Assembly (NCBI GenBank): GCA_000998805.1
Contig: LCFC01000005.1
Span: forward strand, 1 to 47,602
Length of the DNA stretch: 47,602 nt
Source of the DNA: Parcubacteria group bacterium GW2011_GWA2_43_11
GTDB taxonomy: Bacteria > Patescibacteriota > Minisyncoccia > Phycocordibacterales > UBA12088
Direction: 5' to 3'
The position numbers and the translations under genes were made by a program. Below, in pieces: positions 1 to 9,466 of the stretch. The notes below the pieces were generated by a model. The model made no database searches. It saw only the letters and a program-made list of their open reading frames with translations, and was not told where the DNA came from. Position 1 is the stretch's first letter. Each line of letters starts with the position of its first letter.

Positions 1-114
1 CTAGATCAACTGACGGTAAGTACCTCTGGCTCTGGTTCAGGAACCACCCCTCCACCACCGAGTGGGGGAGATATCACTCCGCCGGCTGTGCCGACAGGGT
101 TAATGGTGTCGTAA
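1..114 (+). CDS. C-terminal end of a truncated protein with an FN3-type Pro/Gly-rich tail ([37 protein letters not shown])
   Basis: Open frame from base 1 to TAA at 112-114; tail nearly matches the C-terminus of the next gene ([14 protein letters not shown]). Confidence 0.7.
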   Translation, partial: LDQLTVSTSGSGSGTTPPPPSGGDITPPAVPTGLMVS

Positions 115-411
115 AAAGTACTAGTATAATATAAGTAGAAAGTGAAGTAATCCACGAGCAATGATACCGAGTGGTTGTTTGATGCTGGTATACTACTATT
201 TATAATCAATAAAATATGAGGAAAACTCTTTTTAAACCACATGTTGCTACATTACCAAAGCAAAATATTTTAATGCAGTTGAGATAGAAAATTTATTTTA
301 ATTAATATTTAATTTAATATTATTATTTAAAATTTATTATAATATATTGTTGTATAATTTTTTAATTATAGTCCTCATATATTTAATAGTAATATTTTTA
401 TAAATTGAAAT

Positions 412-1881
412 TTGTTTATGAAAAATCTTTTAAAAACAACCTTGTTTCAAGGTATTATTACTACGTTAGTAATAGCGATTATATTTTTTGGTTTAACTAA
501 AAATTCTTATGCTATCTGTGATTCTAATCAGCTATCACAGTTGGAAGCGGATATGACCTCGATTTTGAATAGTACTGCTGTGAATACTAGTATTACGACA
601 AGTCCTGATTTTTCTGTATTGTTGAAAGCGAAAGACGGCAGGTCATTTATTTATAATCATGGCAACTCATCTCCTACAAAATTGTATGAATCCGCGTCCA
701 CTTCCAAATTTCCCGCAGCTGTAATTATTCTTACGTTAGTTGATAAGGGTTATTTATCGCTTGATTCAAAAGCGCATGATTTAATAAGCTTTTGGATAGG
801 AGAATCAGATATTACACTTAGACATCTTTTAAGTTTTACTTCTGGTTTGAATGATGAGCCATCATGCCTGATCAATCCAACAAGTACAAATTATGAGGAT
901 TGTGTTAAGAAAATTTATGATCAGAATCTAATTACTAGGGCTAGACCAGGAACAAGTTTTTATTATGCTAGCACACATCTGCAAGTTGCGGGATTAATGG
1001 CAATGAAAGCGACAGGAAAAACATGGAGTGAAATATTTTCTGAATTCAAGCAACAGACAGGCTTATTTTCTAATTCAGCATTTGATTTGCCTATGGTTAA
1101 CAATCCTCGGCTTGCTGGCGGAATGCATTGGACGGCAAGTGATTATCAGGAATTTTTGAATGCATTATATAGGAATAAAAGAGTTAGTGACAATCAGATA
1201 CTGTTGAGTCAGAATACCTGGAATGAATTATTTGCTAATCAAAGAGGAAGTGCGACAGTAAGTTATTCCCCGATTCGATCCAGATTGAATGAGGATTGGG
1301 CTTATGGATTTGGTAATTGGCTAGAATGCCCTACAGCCAGAGCCGCTAATTCATATAATTGCGGGGTAGGACATAGAAACTCAAGCCCAGGCGCTTACGG
1401 CGCTTATCCCTTTATTGATTTTGATTATTCATATTCAGGAATCATAGCTAGGGATGGAGGCATGAGCACTTTTCATGAAGGAGTTAATATTTTCCGTTCA
1501 TTTCAGACGTGTGCTCAGAAATGGGCAGATTATAATACTATTCTTCCAATAGACACCACCCCGCCATCCGTACCATCTCTCACAGCAACCGCAGTCTCTT
1601 CTTCACAAATCAACCTCTCTTGGACTGCATCGACTGACAACGGAGGTGTAACAGGCTACAAGATATACCGAAACGGTACCTACCTCACCATAACCACTTC
1701 CACTTCGTACAACAACACTGGTCTCACCGCTTCAACTGCCTACAGCTACCGAGTCTCTGCTGTTGACGCAGCAGGGAATGAATCCAGTCAATCTACAGCG
1801 AAGAGTGCGACAACACAGGCAGGGACAGGGGGAACAGACACGACTCCACCCGCTGTGCCGACAGGGGTAACGGTAATATAA
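412..1881 (+). CDS. Secreted beta-lactamase-class-C-like serine hydrolase with a C-terminal fibronectin type III domain
   Basis: Signal-peptide-like N-terminus; SxxK-like [12 protein letters not shown] motif; [42 protein letters not shown] is a classic FN3 sequence. Confidence 0.85.
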   Translation: MFMKNLLKTTLFQGIITTLVIAIIFFGLTKNSYAICDSNQLSQLEADMTSILNSTAVNTSITTSPDFSVLLKAKDGRSFIYNHGNSSPTKLYESASTSKFPAAVIILTLVDKGYLSLDSKAHDLISFWIGESDITLRHLLSFTSGLNDEPSCLINPTSTNYEDCVKKIYDQNLITRARPGTSFYYASTHLQVAGLMAMKATGKTWSEIFSEFKQQTGLFSNSAFDLPMVNNPRLAGGMHWTASDYQEFLNALYRNKRVSDNQILLSQNTWNELFANQRGSATVSYSPIRSRLNEDWAYGFGNWLECPTARAANSYNCGVGHRNSSPGAYGAYPFIDFDYSYSGIIARDGGMSTFHEGVNIFRSFQTCAQKWADYNTILPIDTTPPSVPSLTATAVSSSQINLSWTASTDNGGVTGYKIYRNGTYLTITTSTSYNNTGLTASTAYSYRVSAVDAAGNESSQSTAKSATTQAGTGGTDTTPPAVPTGVTVI

Positions 1882-1920
1882 GCGTTTCTAGACAACTCCT
1901 TCAGAAACGTCTATCCATTC

Positions 1921-1970
1921 AATTATAAATACTAGTATTAATTACAGTAGTAATACTAGTATTTATAATT
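1921..1970. repeat. 20-bp perfect inverted repeat with 10-nt loop containing ATACTAGTAT; likely bidirectional terminator between convergent genes
   Basis: AATTATAAATACTAGTATTA / TAATACTAGTATTTATAATT are exact reverse complements. Confidence 0.85.
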
Positions 1971-2000
1971 TAACAACTAGATATTTTAATTTAACTTTAT

Positions 2001-2876
2001 TTAGTTTCGTCTCCACTCCACCTTACCCAACCGTTCAGTGATGTATCCCTTGAGCTCAAGTGATGCAAGAAGAATATTTGCCTCAGAAACGGGGAGCTTA
2101 AGTTTTTGCACAAGAGTATCTCTAAAGAGAGGCTCGTGAAGCAGGGCAAACACACTGGTCTCCGCGGCTGTAAGGTGAAGCGGAATTTTGCATTGTGCTA
2201 CAAGGTCTTCCTTGCGAATACCGAGCGCATCTAGAATATCACCACTTGAAGCAATGAGTGCTGCACCTTTCTGTATAAGCATGTGTGTACCTTGTGATGT
2301 GGTGCTGTGTATAGGTCCCGGAATAGCGAGCACGTCTCTGTTGTATTCTCCTGCTAGCTTAGAAGTGATAAGTGTTCCGGACTTGTACTCAGCTTCGACT
2401 ACCAGCACCGCGTGACTCATGCCCGCCATAATGCGGTTCCTCTGAGGAAAGCTCTCTAGGCGCGGTCGCCAATCGGGTGCAAACTCAGAGACGAGTGCGC
2501 CACCTTGATCGAGTATATCTCGTGCAAGTTTTCTGTGCGTGGCAGGGTAGAGCACACTATCACTCAATCCTGAAGCAGGGACTGCTACCGTGGTAAGCGA
2601 AGCATCAAGAGCTGCTTGGTGCGCAATACCGTCTATACCAAGTGCCAGACCAGAGACTATGACGACAGGGTATCCGCGGAGACCGTGTATAAGTGTTTCG
2701 CACGCCTGTCTGCCGTAGCTCGTATACTTGCGCGAACCAACTACTGATAAGAATTTAAGGTCAGAATTAGTAGGGAAGGTGCCACGGACAGTTAGCTTCT
2801 TCGGAGCATCGGTAATTTCTTGCAAGAGGGCAGGGATAGCAAGTGTTTGTATGGGATACATTTCTTCCAGAGGCAT
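2001..2876 (-). CDS. dprA: DNA-processing protein DprA (Smf)
   Basis: VVGSRKYTSYGRQ, SGLALGIDGIAHQAAL, FPQRNRIMAGMSHAVLVVEA, KSGTLITSKLAGEYNRDVLAIPG; C-terminal winged-helix-like segment. Confidence 0.95.
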   Translation of the reverse strand: MPLEEMYPIQTLAIPALLQEITDAPKKLTVRGTFPTNSDLKFLSVVGSRKYTSYGRQACETLIHGLRGYPVVIVSGLALGIDGIAHQAALDASLTTVAVPASGLSDSVLYPATHRKLARDILDQGGALVSEFAPDWRPRLESFPQRNRIMAGMSHAVLVVEAEYKSGTLITSKLAGEYNRDVLAIPGPIHSTTSQGTHMLIQKGAALIASSGDILDALGIRKEDLVAQCKIPLHLTAAETSVFALLHEPLFRDTLVQKLKLPVSEANILLASLELKGYITERLGKVEWRRN

Positions 2877-3066
2877 TTGAAAATAGTAACATGAACAGTG
2901 TGCAAATTTAGTAGATATTTACAGAGCGCAAAGATAGGAGTCGAAAGGTGTAAAAGAGGCAGTAATACGCATAATCTAACAACCAGTACTGGTAAAAGAT
3001 AGCTTACATGCTACACTTTCTAAGTATACCTATATTGTTAGTTTATACGTAGTATCATTACGACCT

Positions 3067-4347
3067 ATGTTAGATATAAAATTTATTCGAGAACACCTAG
3101 ACCTCATCAAAGCTGCTGCGAAAAAAAAGCACATTGAAGTTGACCTAGATCTTCTGGTGAAACTCGACACGAAAAGAAAAAAACTTCAACAGAGTTATGA
3201 TGATGCTCGTGCCAAACAAAACGAAGTAAGTGCGAAAATTGCACAAGCAAGTGACCCCACAGAACGAGAAAAAATGATTGCTGATATGAAGGTGGTAAAG
3301 GAAACACTACAAAGTGGTGAGGTTGAGCTTAAAAAAACATTGAAGAAGTGGCAGGCGCTTATGGTACAGGTGCCCAACGTACCTGATATCACTGTGCCAG
3401 ATGGAGATAGTGACGAGGATAATGTTGAGGTGCGAAGGATTGGTGAGATTCCTACATTTGCGTTTACTCCCAAGAGTCATATAGAGCTCATGCAAAACCT
3501 CAGTATGATTGACTTAGATAGAGGCACAAAAACATCTGGTTTTCGCGGATACTATCTTAAAAACGACGGTGTTCGTCTCTCCTTTGCCCTCTGGCAATTT
3601 GTGTTTGATACGTTTGCAAAAAAGAATCCTGAATTTCAACCCATGATAGTACCGTCGCTTGTACGTCGAGAACCATTTATGGGTACTGGATACCTTCCAC
3701 AAAGTGAGGAGGATTTGTACAAAACACAAGATGGCGACTTTCTCGCTGGTACCGCGGAGGTGGCGATGATGAGCTACTACATGGATGAAGTACTTGAGAA
3801 AAAGGATTTGCCTATCAAGTTTCTAGCTTTTTCCCCATGCTTCCGACGTGAAGCGGGAAGTCATGGTAAAGATACCAAGGGACTTATCCGTGTGCATGAG
3901 TTTTATAAGGTAGAGCAAGTCGTCCTCTGTGAGGCAAATCACCAAGAGTCCGTCGAACATCACGAACAGTTGACCAAAAACTCTGAAGAGTTGCTTCAAG
4001 CCCTCGGTATTCCTTACCATGTTGTCGTGAACTGTGGTGCAGATATTGGACTGGGTCAGGTAAAAAAGTACGACATCGAAGCATGGGTACCTACGGAGAA
4101 CAAATACCGAGAAACACACTCTTCTTCCTACTTCCATGACTTTCAAACACGTCGGCTCAATATCAGATACAAAAACGACGACGGAAAACTTCAATTTGTA
4201 CATTCGCTCAACAATACTGCACTTGCATCCCCGAGGATTATTGTTCCTATCATCGAGAATTACCAGCAGGAAGATGGTTCAATACTCATCCCAGAGGTGC
4301 TTCGACCGTACATGAATAACAAAGAACGAATTGTGCCACGCGCATGA
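3067..4347 (+). CDS. serS: Seryl-tRNA synthetase
   Basis: MLDIKFIRE N-terminus, coiled-coil arm, class II motifs (FSPCFRREAGSHGKDTKGLIRVHEFYKVEQV; NNTALASPRIIVPIIENYQQEDGSILIPEVLRPYM). Confidence 0.98.
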   Translation: MLDIKFIREHLDLIKAAAKKKHIEVDLDLLVKLDTKRKKLQQSYDDARAKQNEVSAKIAQASDPTEREKMIADMKVVKETLQSGEVELKKTLKKWQALMVQVPNVPDITVPDGDSDEDNVEVRRIGEIPTFAFTPKSHIELMQNLSMIDLDRGTKTSGFRGYYLKNDGVRLSFALWQFVFDTFAKKNPEFQPMIVPSLVRREPFMGTGYLPQSEEDLYKTQDGDFLAGTAEVAMMSYYMDEVLEKKDLPIKFLAFSPCFRREAGSHGKDTKGLIRVHEFYKVEQVVLCEANHQESVEHHEQLTKNSEELLQALGIPYHVVVNCGADIGLGQVKKYDIEAWVPTENKYRETHSSSYFHDFQTRRLNIRYKNDDGKLQFVHSLNNTALASPRIIVPIIENYQQEDGSILIPEVLRPYMNNKERIVPRA

Positions 4348-5219
4348 TACAGAGACAAAAATTCAGAACAAAACAAGCAAGAAAACGAGAAAGAGTACGA
4401 CTAGCAATTAAGGCAACCTCAATTCTTTTTGGAATCAGTTTTTTTCTTGGACTAATTGCCTACGGTAGTCATACCGAGCATCTTCGGTATAAAGATATTC
4501 ACGTACAAACAGAAAGCTCTCCCTTACGTGAAGAACTAGCAAGTGTTATTACAACCGAATTACAAGGCTCTTACTATGGTATATGGCCAAAAGATTCGGT
4601 TTTTTTGGTACCGCAAGACTACGTTGAAGAAGTATTGGAAACGAAGTTTCCTAGAATTGATCATGCGCAGATTAAACGTACCGGTTTGTATACACTTAGT
4701 GTGTCTGTAGAGGAACGCATTCCCGTAGCGCTGTGGTGTGGTGATGTTGTTCCACCTATTGCCCACGCACAGCGAGTTGACACAGGTGAGCAAGACTCCA
4801 GTGATGTGTGGGGCACCTGTTACTTGGTTGACAAAAAAGGATACATTTATGCACGTGCACCTTTGTTTTCAGGTAATGTGTTTCCTCGATACTACGGTTC
4901 ATTGTCACATGGTGAGCCGATAGCACAGCAGTATATTCCTGAGGAAGAATTTATTGTGTGGCAACAATTTTATACGTCTCTTGAGGATACAAATGGGTCA
5001 GTACCTCAGGCGCTTCTTTTTGTAGATGAGCGAGATATAGAACTATATCTGAGTAGTGGACTGCGTGTACTCATACCAAGAAAAGAAAGTCCCGAAACGA
5101 TTACACGAAGGCTTACTGCACTCTTTGAATCGGAACATATACAGGACGTAACAAAAGTTGAGTATATTGACTTGCGGTTTGGTACAAAAGCGTTTGTTAA
5201 ATATCTCTCAACAGAGTGA
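4344..5219 (+). CDS. FtsQ/DivIB-like cell division protein (single TM, POTRA-like)
   Basis: Overlaps the serS stop; N-terminal TM followed by POTRA-like IHVQTESS...VEEVLETKFPRIDHAQIKRTGLYTLSVSVEERIPVALW. Confidence 0.6.
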   Translation: MIQRQKFRTKQARKRERVRLAIKATSILFGISFFLGLIAYGSHTEHLRYKDIHVQTESSPLREELASVITTELQGSYYGIWPKDSVFLVPQDYVEEVLETKFPRIDHAQIKRTGLYTLSVSVEERIPVALWCGDVVPPIAHAQRVDTGEQDSSDVWGTCYLVDKKGYIYARAPLFSGNVFPRYYGSLSHGEPIAQQYIPEEEFIVWQQFYTSLEDTNGSVPQALLFVDERDIELYLSSGLRVLIPRKESPETITRRLTALFESEHIQDVTKVEYIDLRFGTKAFVKYLSTE

Positions 5220-5262
5220 TTTTAGAAGCCTTGTTATGATACAATTATAAATAACACTTCGT

Positions 5263-5649
5263 ATGCGTTTCGCTCTCTACTATATCAGGTGGCATTACTC
5301 ACAAGGGATTGTGGATTTGATTGGTGTGGTACGAAACTTCATCTGGTTTTTCTATACTTTTTTCTCTATACCGCTTTTACTTAAGACACTTTTCCAACCA
5401 TTTGAGCGGTTGGGCGAACGCTATAGTAAAGGGTTTGACCCAGGGGCTTGGGCACAAGTTTTTGTTGTCAACTCGCTTATGCGAGTCGTTGGTGCGCTTC
5501 TCAGATTATTCCTTGTCCTTATTGGCATTATCTTTATTATATTGACGATAGTTGTTGGTGTATTGTTTCTTGTGGCATGGATATTAGCACCGCTACTTTT
5601 GTTTTTTCTTGTTACATACGGTCTAAAGCTTATGTCACTTGGTCATTAA
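5263..5649 (+). CDS. Small multi-pass membrane protein of unknown function
   Basis: Two to three hydrophobic segments; directly upstream of the HSP100 gene. Confidence 0.65.
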   Translation: MRFALYYIRWHYSQGIVDLIGVVRNFIWFFYTFFSIPLLLKTLFQPFERLGERYSKGFDPGAWAQVFVVNSLMRVVGALLRLFLVLIGIIFIILTIVVGVLFLVAWILAPLLLFFLVTYGLKLMSLGH

Positions 5650-5651
5650 AT

Positions 5652-8156
5652 ATGCCTTTTTCAACTCTCAAAAAAATAATATTTGAAATATATGAGCCTG
5701 CGCTTTTGTTGCGTGGTGTGCTTCCACCTGAGAGGCGTCATCTGATGTATAAGAACATTCTGATAGCTTGCGCGTTTATCTTCACACTCGCCGCGCTTGC
5801 ATTTGCTGTAGACAACCTGGCAACAGGAATCTTACCGGGGTTTTCCATCATTAGTTCTCTTGCAAACAGGATTTATGGGATTTTTCTTATTGTCTTCTCA
5901 GCAGCATTTGTTTTTTCTGCATTTGAAGCAATGCATCGTTCATACTACTTTAAGGGGTTGGAACAAATCCTTGAGGAGTCCAATGACCCTGTACAAATAC
6001 CTACAAGTTGGGAAGTGGCCACTATAATTTTCGAGACGCAGGGTTCTGATATTACGGGAGGTTTTTTCAACTCTACGTATGGACAAGAAGTACTTTTTAG
6101 AACAGGTATTTCTGCGGAGACTTTCGAGACCTTCGAGACAAATCGTACAGGAGGCGTACAGGAGGAGGGATTTATTGTTGAGCGAGACAAGGGTGTTGAC
6201 CTTGCTACGTATGCGAAGAGTATTTACAAACAAGACGAAGAGTTGCGTACCTTGTTTGCCAAAAACAACATAAATCTAGAACAGTTTATGCGCGCTGCCG
6301 AATGGGTAACCTCGATAGAGCGTAAGGATCGCCAGCTTCATCGGTGGTGGTCTCGTGATAATTTGGGGAGAATCCCAGGCTTGGGTAAGACGTGGAGCTA
6401 TGGCCCTACGTTTCTTTTGCAACGTTTTGGTCATGAGATTACTGAGGATCATATATGGCAGACTGCACTCATGACTCGTCGAGAAGAAGATGATGAGGTA
6501 GAGGAGCTAGAGCAGATTCTGGCACGAGGGCGACAAACAAACGTACTCCTGCTGACTAATGACGTACTCGTGGCTCGCCAGCGCACAGCTCAGTTGTACC
6601 ACAAAATACGTGAAGGGCATGCGCTGCCACCGCTTGAGTCACGAAGAGTTTTCTATATAGATATGGAGGCAATCGTTATTGCATCGGGTGAAAAAGGTAT
6701 TTTCGAGGCAAACCTGCGCCAGACGTTTACACAAGCAGTTGATTCAGGAAATATTATTTTGTATTTTGAAAATATTGATACTGCTATACGGAGTGCACAA
6801 ACTCTCGGTGTCGACTTGGTCGATATTCTCTCACCATATTTTGAGTCCTCGGAAATACAGATAGTTTTTGCCGAACTCTCTGAAAACTATAACAAGCACT
6901 TATCTCACGAGAGTAGGCTAGCCCAAGCGTTTGATGTAATACAGATGAAAGATGTCGGTATGTCGGGTATTATTGATCTTCTCCAACAGCGTGCACACAT
7001 GCATGAGCGGAGAAGTTCTGTAGTATTTACGATTCCTTCTCTTGAAAAAATCGCAGATGTTGCTGATAGGTACTTCCCGACGGGTGTGATGCCGGACAAA
7101 GCCTTTGATTTGCTTGAAGAACTTGTTACGTATGCCAATGCTGAGGATATTGAACAAATTTTAGCTTTTCATGTAGAAAATTTTGTTTCGAAGAAGACCA
7201 ACGTGCCTATTGGGGAGCCTAGTGAAGAAGAGAAACAAAAACTCTTGTCACTCGAAGATGTTATGCACAAGCGAGTTATTGCGCAAGAGAATGCGGTATC
7301 TGCAGTAGCCAAGGCTCTACGACGTGCACGTTCAGGAATAGCCAATTCAAAAAAACCCCTAGGAACATTTCTGTTTCTGGGTCCTACTGGTGTAGGTAAA
7401 ACAGAGACCGCGAAGGCACTTGCTGAAGTATTGTTTGATGACGAAGAAGCAATGACCCGTCTTGATATGTCTGAGTTCCAAGCCGAGAATGCGGTTGAAG
7501 AGCTCATTGGATTTGCAGACACGGGCAAGTCAGGAAGACTAGAGGCTCTTGTGCGCCAGAGGCAATATGGCGTACTCCTTCTCGATGAGTTTGAAAAAGC
7601 AGATAAAGGTGTACATGATTTGTTTCTACAGATACTTGATGAGGGGCACTTTACCGATGCGACAGGTACGAGTGTCAACATGCGTAATTTGATAATTATA
7701 GCGACGAGCAACGCAGGGGCTGACTTGATATGGGAGATGGAGAAGCAACACAAAGATGTTTCTGAAGAGAAGCGCGTACTCGTTGATTATATTGTTTCAA
7801 AAGGTCTCTTTAGACCAGAGCTTCTAAACCGTTTCGATGAAATAGTAGTCTTTCATGCGCTACAAATGGAACATGTGCGTGAGATTGCAAAGATACACAT
7901 TATGAACTTTGCGAAGCGGATTGCTGAAGAAAAAAATATTACTGTAGATGTGACCGATGATCTCGTGAATTATGTAGCGAGTAAAGGGTATGACCCACAG
8001 TTTGGTGGAAGACCACTCGAGCGCGCAATTATGGAAGAGTTGGAACAAGTCATAGCTGATGAAATGCTTAAGGGAACATTACGCTCTGGAGATACATTTA
8101 CCTTTCAATCGAAAAATGAAGTAAACCAAGAGCCTAACCCTGAGTTAAAGCAGTAA
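5652..8156 (+). CDS. Membrane-anchored Clp/HSP100-family ATPase with degenerate first ATPase domain (start re-assigned from 5448)
   Basis: D2 Walker A GPTGVGKTE, Walker B VLLLDEFEKAD, sensor IIIATSNAGAD, LFRPELLNRFDEIVVF and GYDPQFGGRPLERAI. ATG at 5652 just after the upstream stop gives MPFSTLKKIIFEIYEPALLLRG. Confidence 0.9.
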   Translation: MPFSTLKKIIFEIYEPALLLRGVLPPERRHLMYKNILIACAFIFTLAALAFAVDNLATGILPGFSIISSLANRIYGIFLIVFSAAFVFSAFEAMHRSYYFKGLEQILEESNDPVQIPTSWEVATIIFETQGSDITGGFFNSTYGQEVLFRTGISAETFETFETNRTGGVQEEGFIVERDKGVDLATYAKSIYKQDEELRTLFAKNNINLEQFMRAAEWVTSIERKDRQLHRWWSRDNLGRIPGLGKTWSYGPTFLLQRFGHEITEDHIWQTALMTRREEDDEVEELEQILARGRQTNVLLLTNDVLVARQRTAQLYHKIREGHALPPLESRRVFYIDMEAIVIASGEKGIFEANLRQTFTQAVDSGNIILYFENIDTAIRSAQTLGVDLVDILSPYFESSEIQIVFAELSENYNKHLSHESRLAQAFDVIQMKDVGMSGIIDLLQQRAHMHERRSSVVFTIPSLEKIADVADRYFPTGVMPDKAFDLLEELVTYANAEDIEQILAFHVENFVSKKTNVPIGEPSEEEKQKLLSLEDVMHKRVIAQENAVSAVAKALRRARSGIANSKKPLGTFLFLGPTGVGKTETAKALAEVLFDDEEAMTRLDMSEFQAENAVEELIGFADTGKSGRLEALVRQRQYGVLLLDEFEKADKGVHDLFLQILDEGHFTDATGTSVNMRNLIIIATSNAGADLIWEMEKQHKDVSEEKRVLVDYIVSKGLFRPELLNRFDEIVVFHALQMEHVREIAKIHIMNFAKRIAEEKNITVDVTDDLVNYVASKGYDPQFGGRPLERAIMEELEQVIADEMLKGTLRSGDTFTFQSKNEVNQEPNPELKQ

Positions 8157-8163
8157 TAAAAAA

Positions 8164-8191
8164 TAAATACTAGTATTAATACTAGTATTTA
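8164..8191. repeat. 28-bp perfect palindrome TAAATACTAGTATTAATACTAGTATTTA between convergent genes
   Basis: Self-reverse-complementary; shares the ATACTAGTAT core with 1921-1970. Confidence 0.85.
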
Positions 8192-8220
8192 ATTTTTCAC
8201 TGCAGGCTATATATTTCAGT

Positions 8221-9219
8221 TCAAGATTTGTTTTGCGCTTTTAACTTTAAACATTCAACCTTTAACTTCTCCACAGCTTCTGCAATATTTTCGCAAGCAA
8301 ACAGCTCTACACGCAACTCCTTTGCACCTTTAAAATCCGTAACGTATGACTTGAAATGGCGCTTCAAGAGTGCGAAGCTTTTGTGTGCACAGAGCTTATC
8401 AAACGCTTTCGAATGCTCTATGAGCACCTCAAGCTTCTCCTCAAGTGTCGGTATCTTTTCTGAAAAAAGCCAAGGGTTGCCCAGGATACCTCTCCCTATC
8501 ATTACTCCATCCGCACCAGTCTCCATAGCGAGAGTGCGTGCTTGTACAGCACTATCGACGTCACCATTCCCAAAAATAAGCACCTTTTCCTTGTTTGAGA
8601 GTTTATCACGTATCTCCACAGCCTCACGGACATGTTCCCATCGAGCTGGTACATTTGAGAGTTCTTGACGAGTTCGTGCATGTACTGTAATAAGTGCAGG
8701 ATCTTCTTTGAGTAGTTCAGGAAGCCATGTTGATAAATCATTGTGGGCGTATCCAATACGTGTCTTTACTGAAACTGGTATTCTGCCTTGCGTGCCTTTC
8801 TTGGCACTTTGTATGAGCGCCCGAGCAAGCTCAGGTTTCTTCATAAGTGAAGCACCCGCTCCCTGCTTTTCAATAGCACGATATGGACAACCCATGTTGA
8901 TATCTACACCGTCGAATCCAAGCTCAGTTACTAATCGAGATGCGTACTCTATCATGTTAGGTTGTGCAGAAAAAAGTTGCGCTACGATAGGGTGTTCACC
9001 TGGTTCGTAAAATAGGTCTTTCATGAGGGGATTATCCGCATCAGGTATCTTGTGAATTTCGCGCGTATGGTAAAGCCCATCAGCGGAGACGAACTCTGTC
9101 CATAGCACATCTGGTTTTCCGTATTTTGCAATAATACTGCGAAAAGCAGGGTCCGTGATTTCGGCCATGGGTGCCAGAACAAGTACAGGTCTTGACAAAG
9201 TCTGCCAAAAATTATGCAT
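8221..9219 (-). CDS. dus: tRNA-dihydrouridine synthase (DUS family)
   Basis: VLAPMAEITDPAFR, GVDINMGCPYRAIEKQGAGASLMKKPELA, VSVKTRIGY, ITVHARTR, GADGVMIGRGILGNPWLF. Confidence 0.95.
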   Translation of the reverse strand: MHNFWQTLSRPVLVLAPMAEITDPAFRSIIAKYGKPDVLWTEFVSADGLYHTREIHKIPDADNPLMKDLFYEPGEHPIVAQLFSAQPNMIEYASRLVTELGFDGVDINMGCPYRAIEKQGAGASLMKKPELARALIQSAKKGTQGRIPVSVKTRIGYAHNDLSTWLPELLKEDPALITVHARTRQELSNVPARWEHVREAVEIRDKLSNKEKVLIFGNGDVDSAVQARTLAMETGADGVMIGRGILGNPWLFSEKIPTLEEKLEVLIEHSKAFDKLCAHKSFALLKRHFKSYVTDFKGAKELRVELFACENIAEAVEKLKVECLKLKAQNKS

Positions 9220-9466
9220 TACAACATAATAACTTCTAGGAATATTTCGTCAAATGGGTCGAGTACCGAGTAGCTAGTGACGAGTTAGCATATTTTTCAT
9301 TTATCACACCACTCTTTTCATCTCAGAACTTTTTCTCTCGCAACACGCACTCGCTGTACACACCACTCGTAACTCGCCTTACTTTTAACATTCAACCCCG
9401 TACCAGAGCAGAGCTCGGTACAGGGCTTCGCTTTAAACTTTCAACTTCGTAGGGTATACTTCATCA

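Noticed and set aside
3823-4203. 126-aa minus-strand ORF
   Set aside because: Antisense shadow of serS.
5448-5651. Upstream extension of the HSP100 ORF
   Set aside because: Overlaps the in-place membrane protein gene in another frame; ATG at 5652 gives a sensible N-terminus.
7169-7753. 194-aa minus-strand ORF
   Set aside because: Fully antisense to the conserved HSP100 D2 domain; Ser/Arg/Cys-rich shadow ORF.
9225-9466. CGAGT-rich inverted motifs before dnaX
   Set aside because: Short imperfect matches (CGAGTACCGAGT / ACTCGTAACTCG) with no clear paired architecture beyond the AGTTAAA-type repeats already noted.
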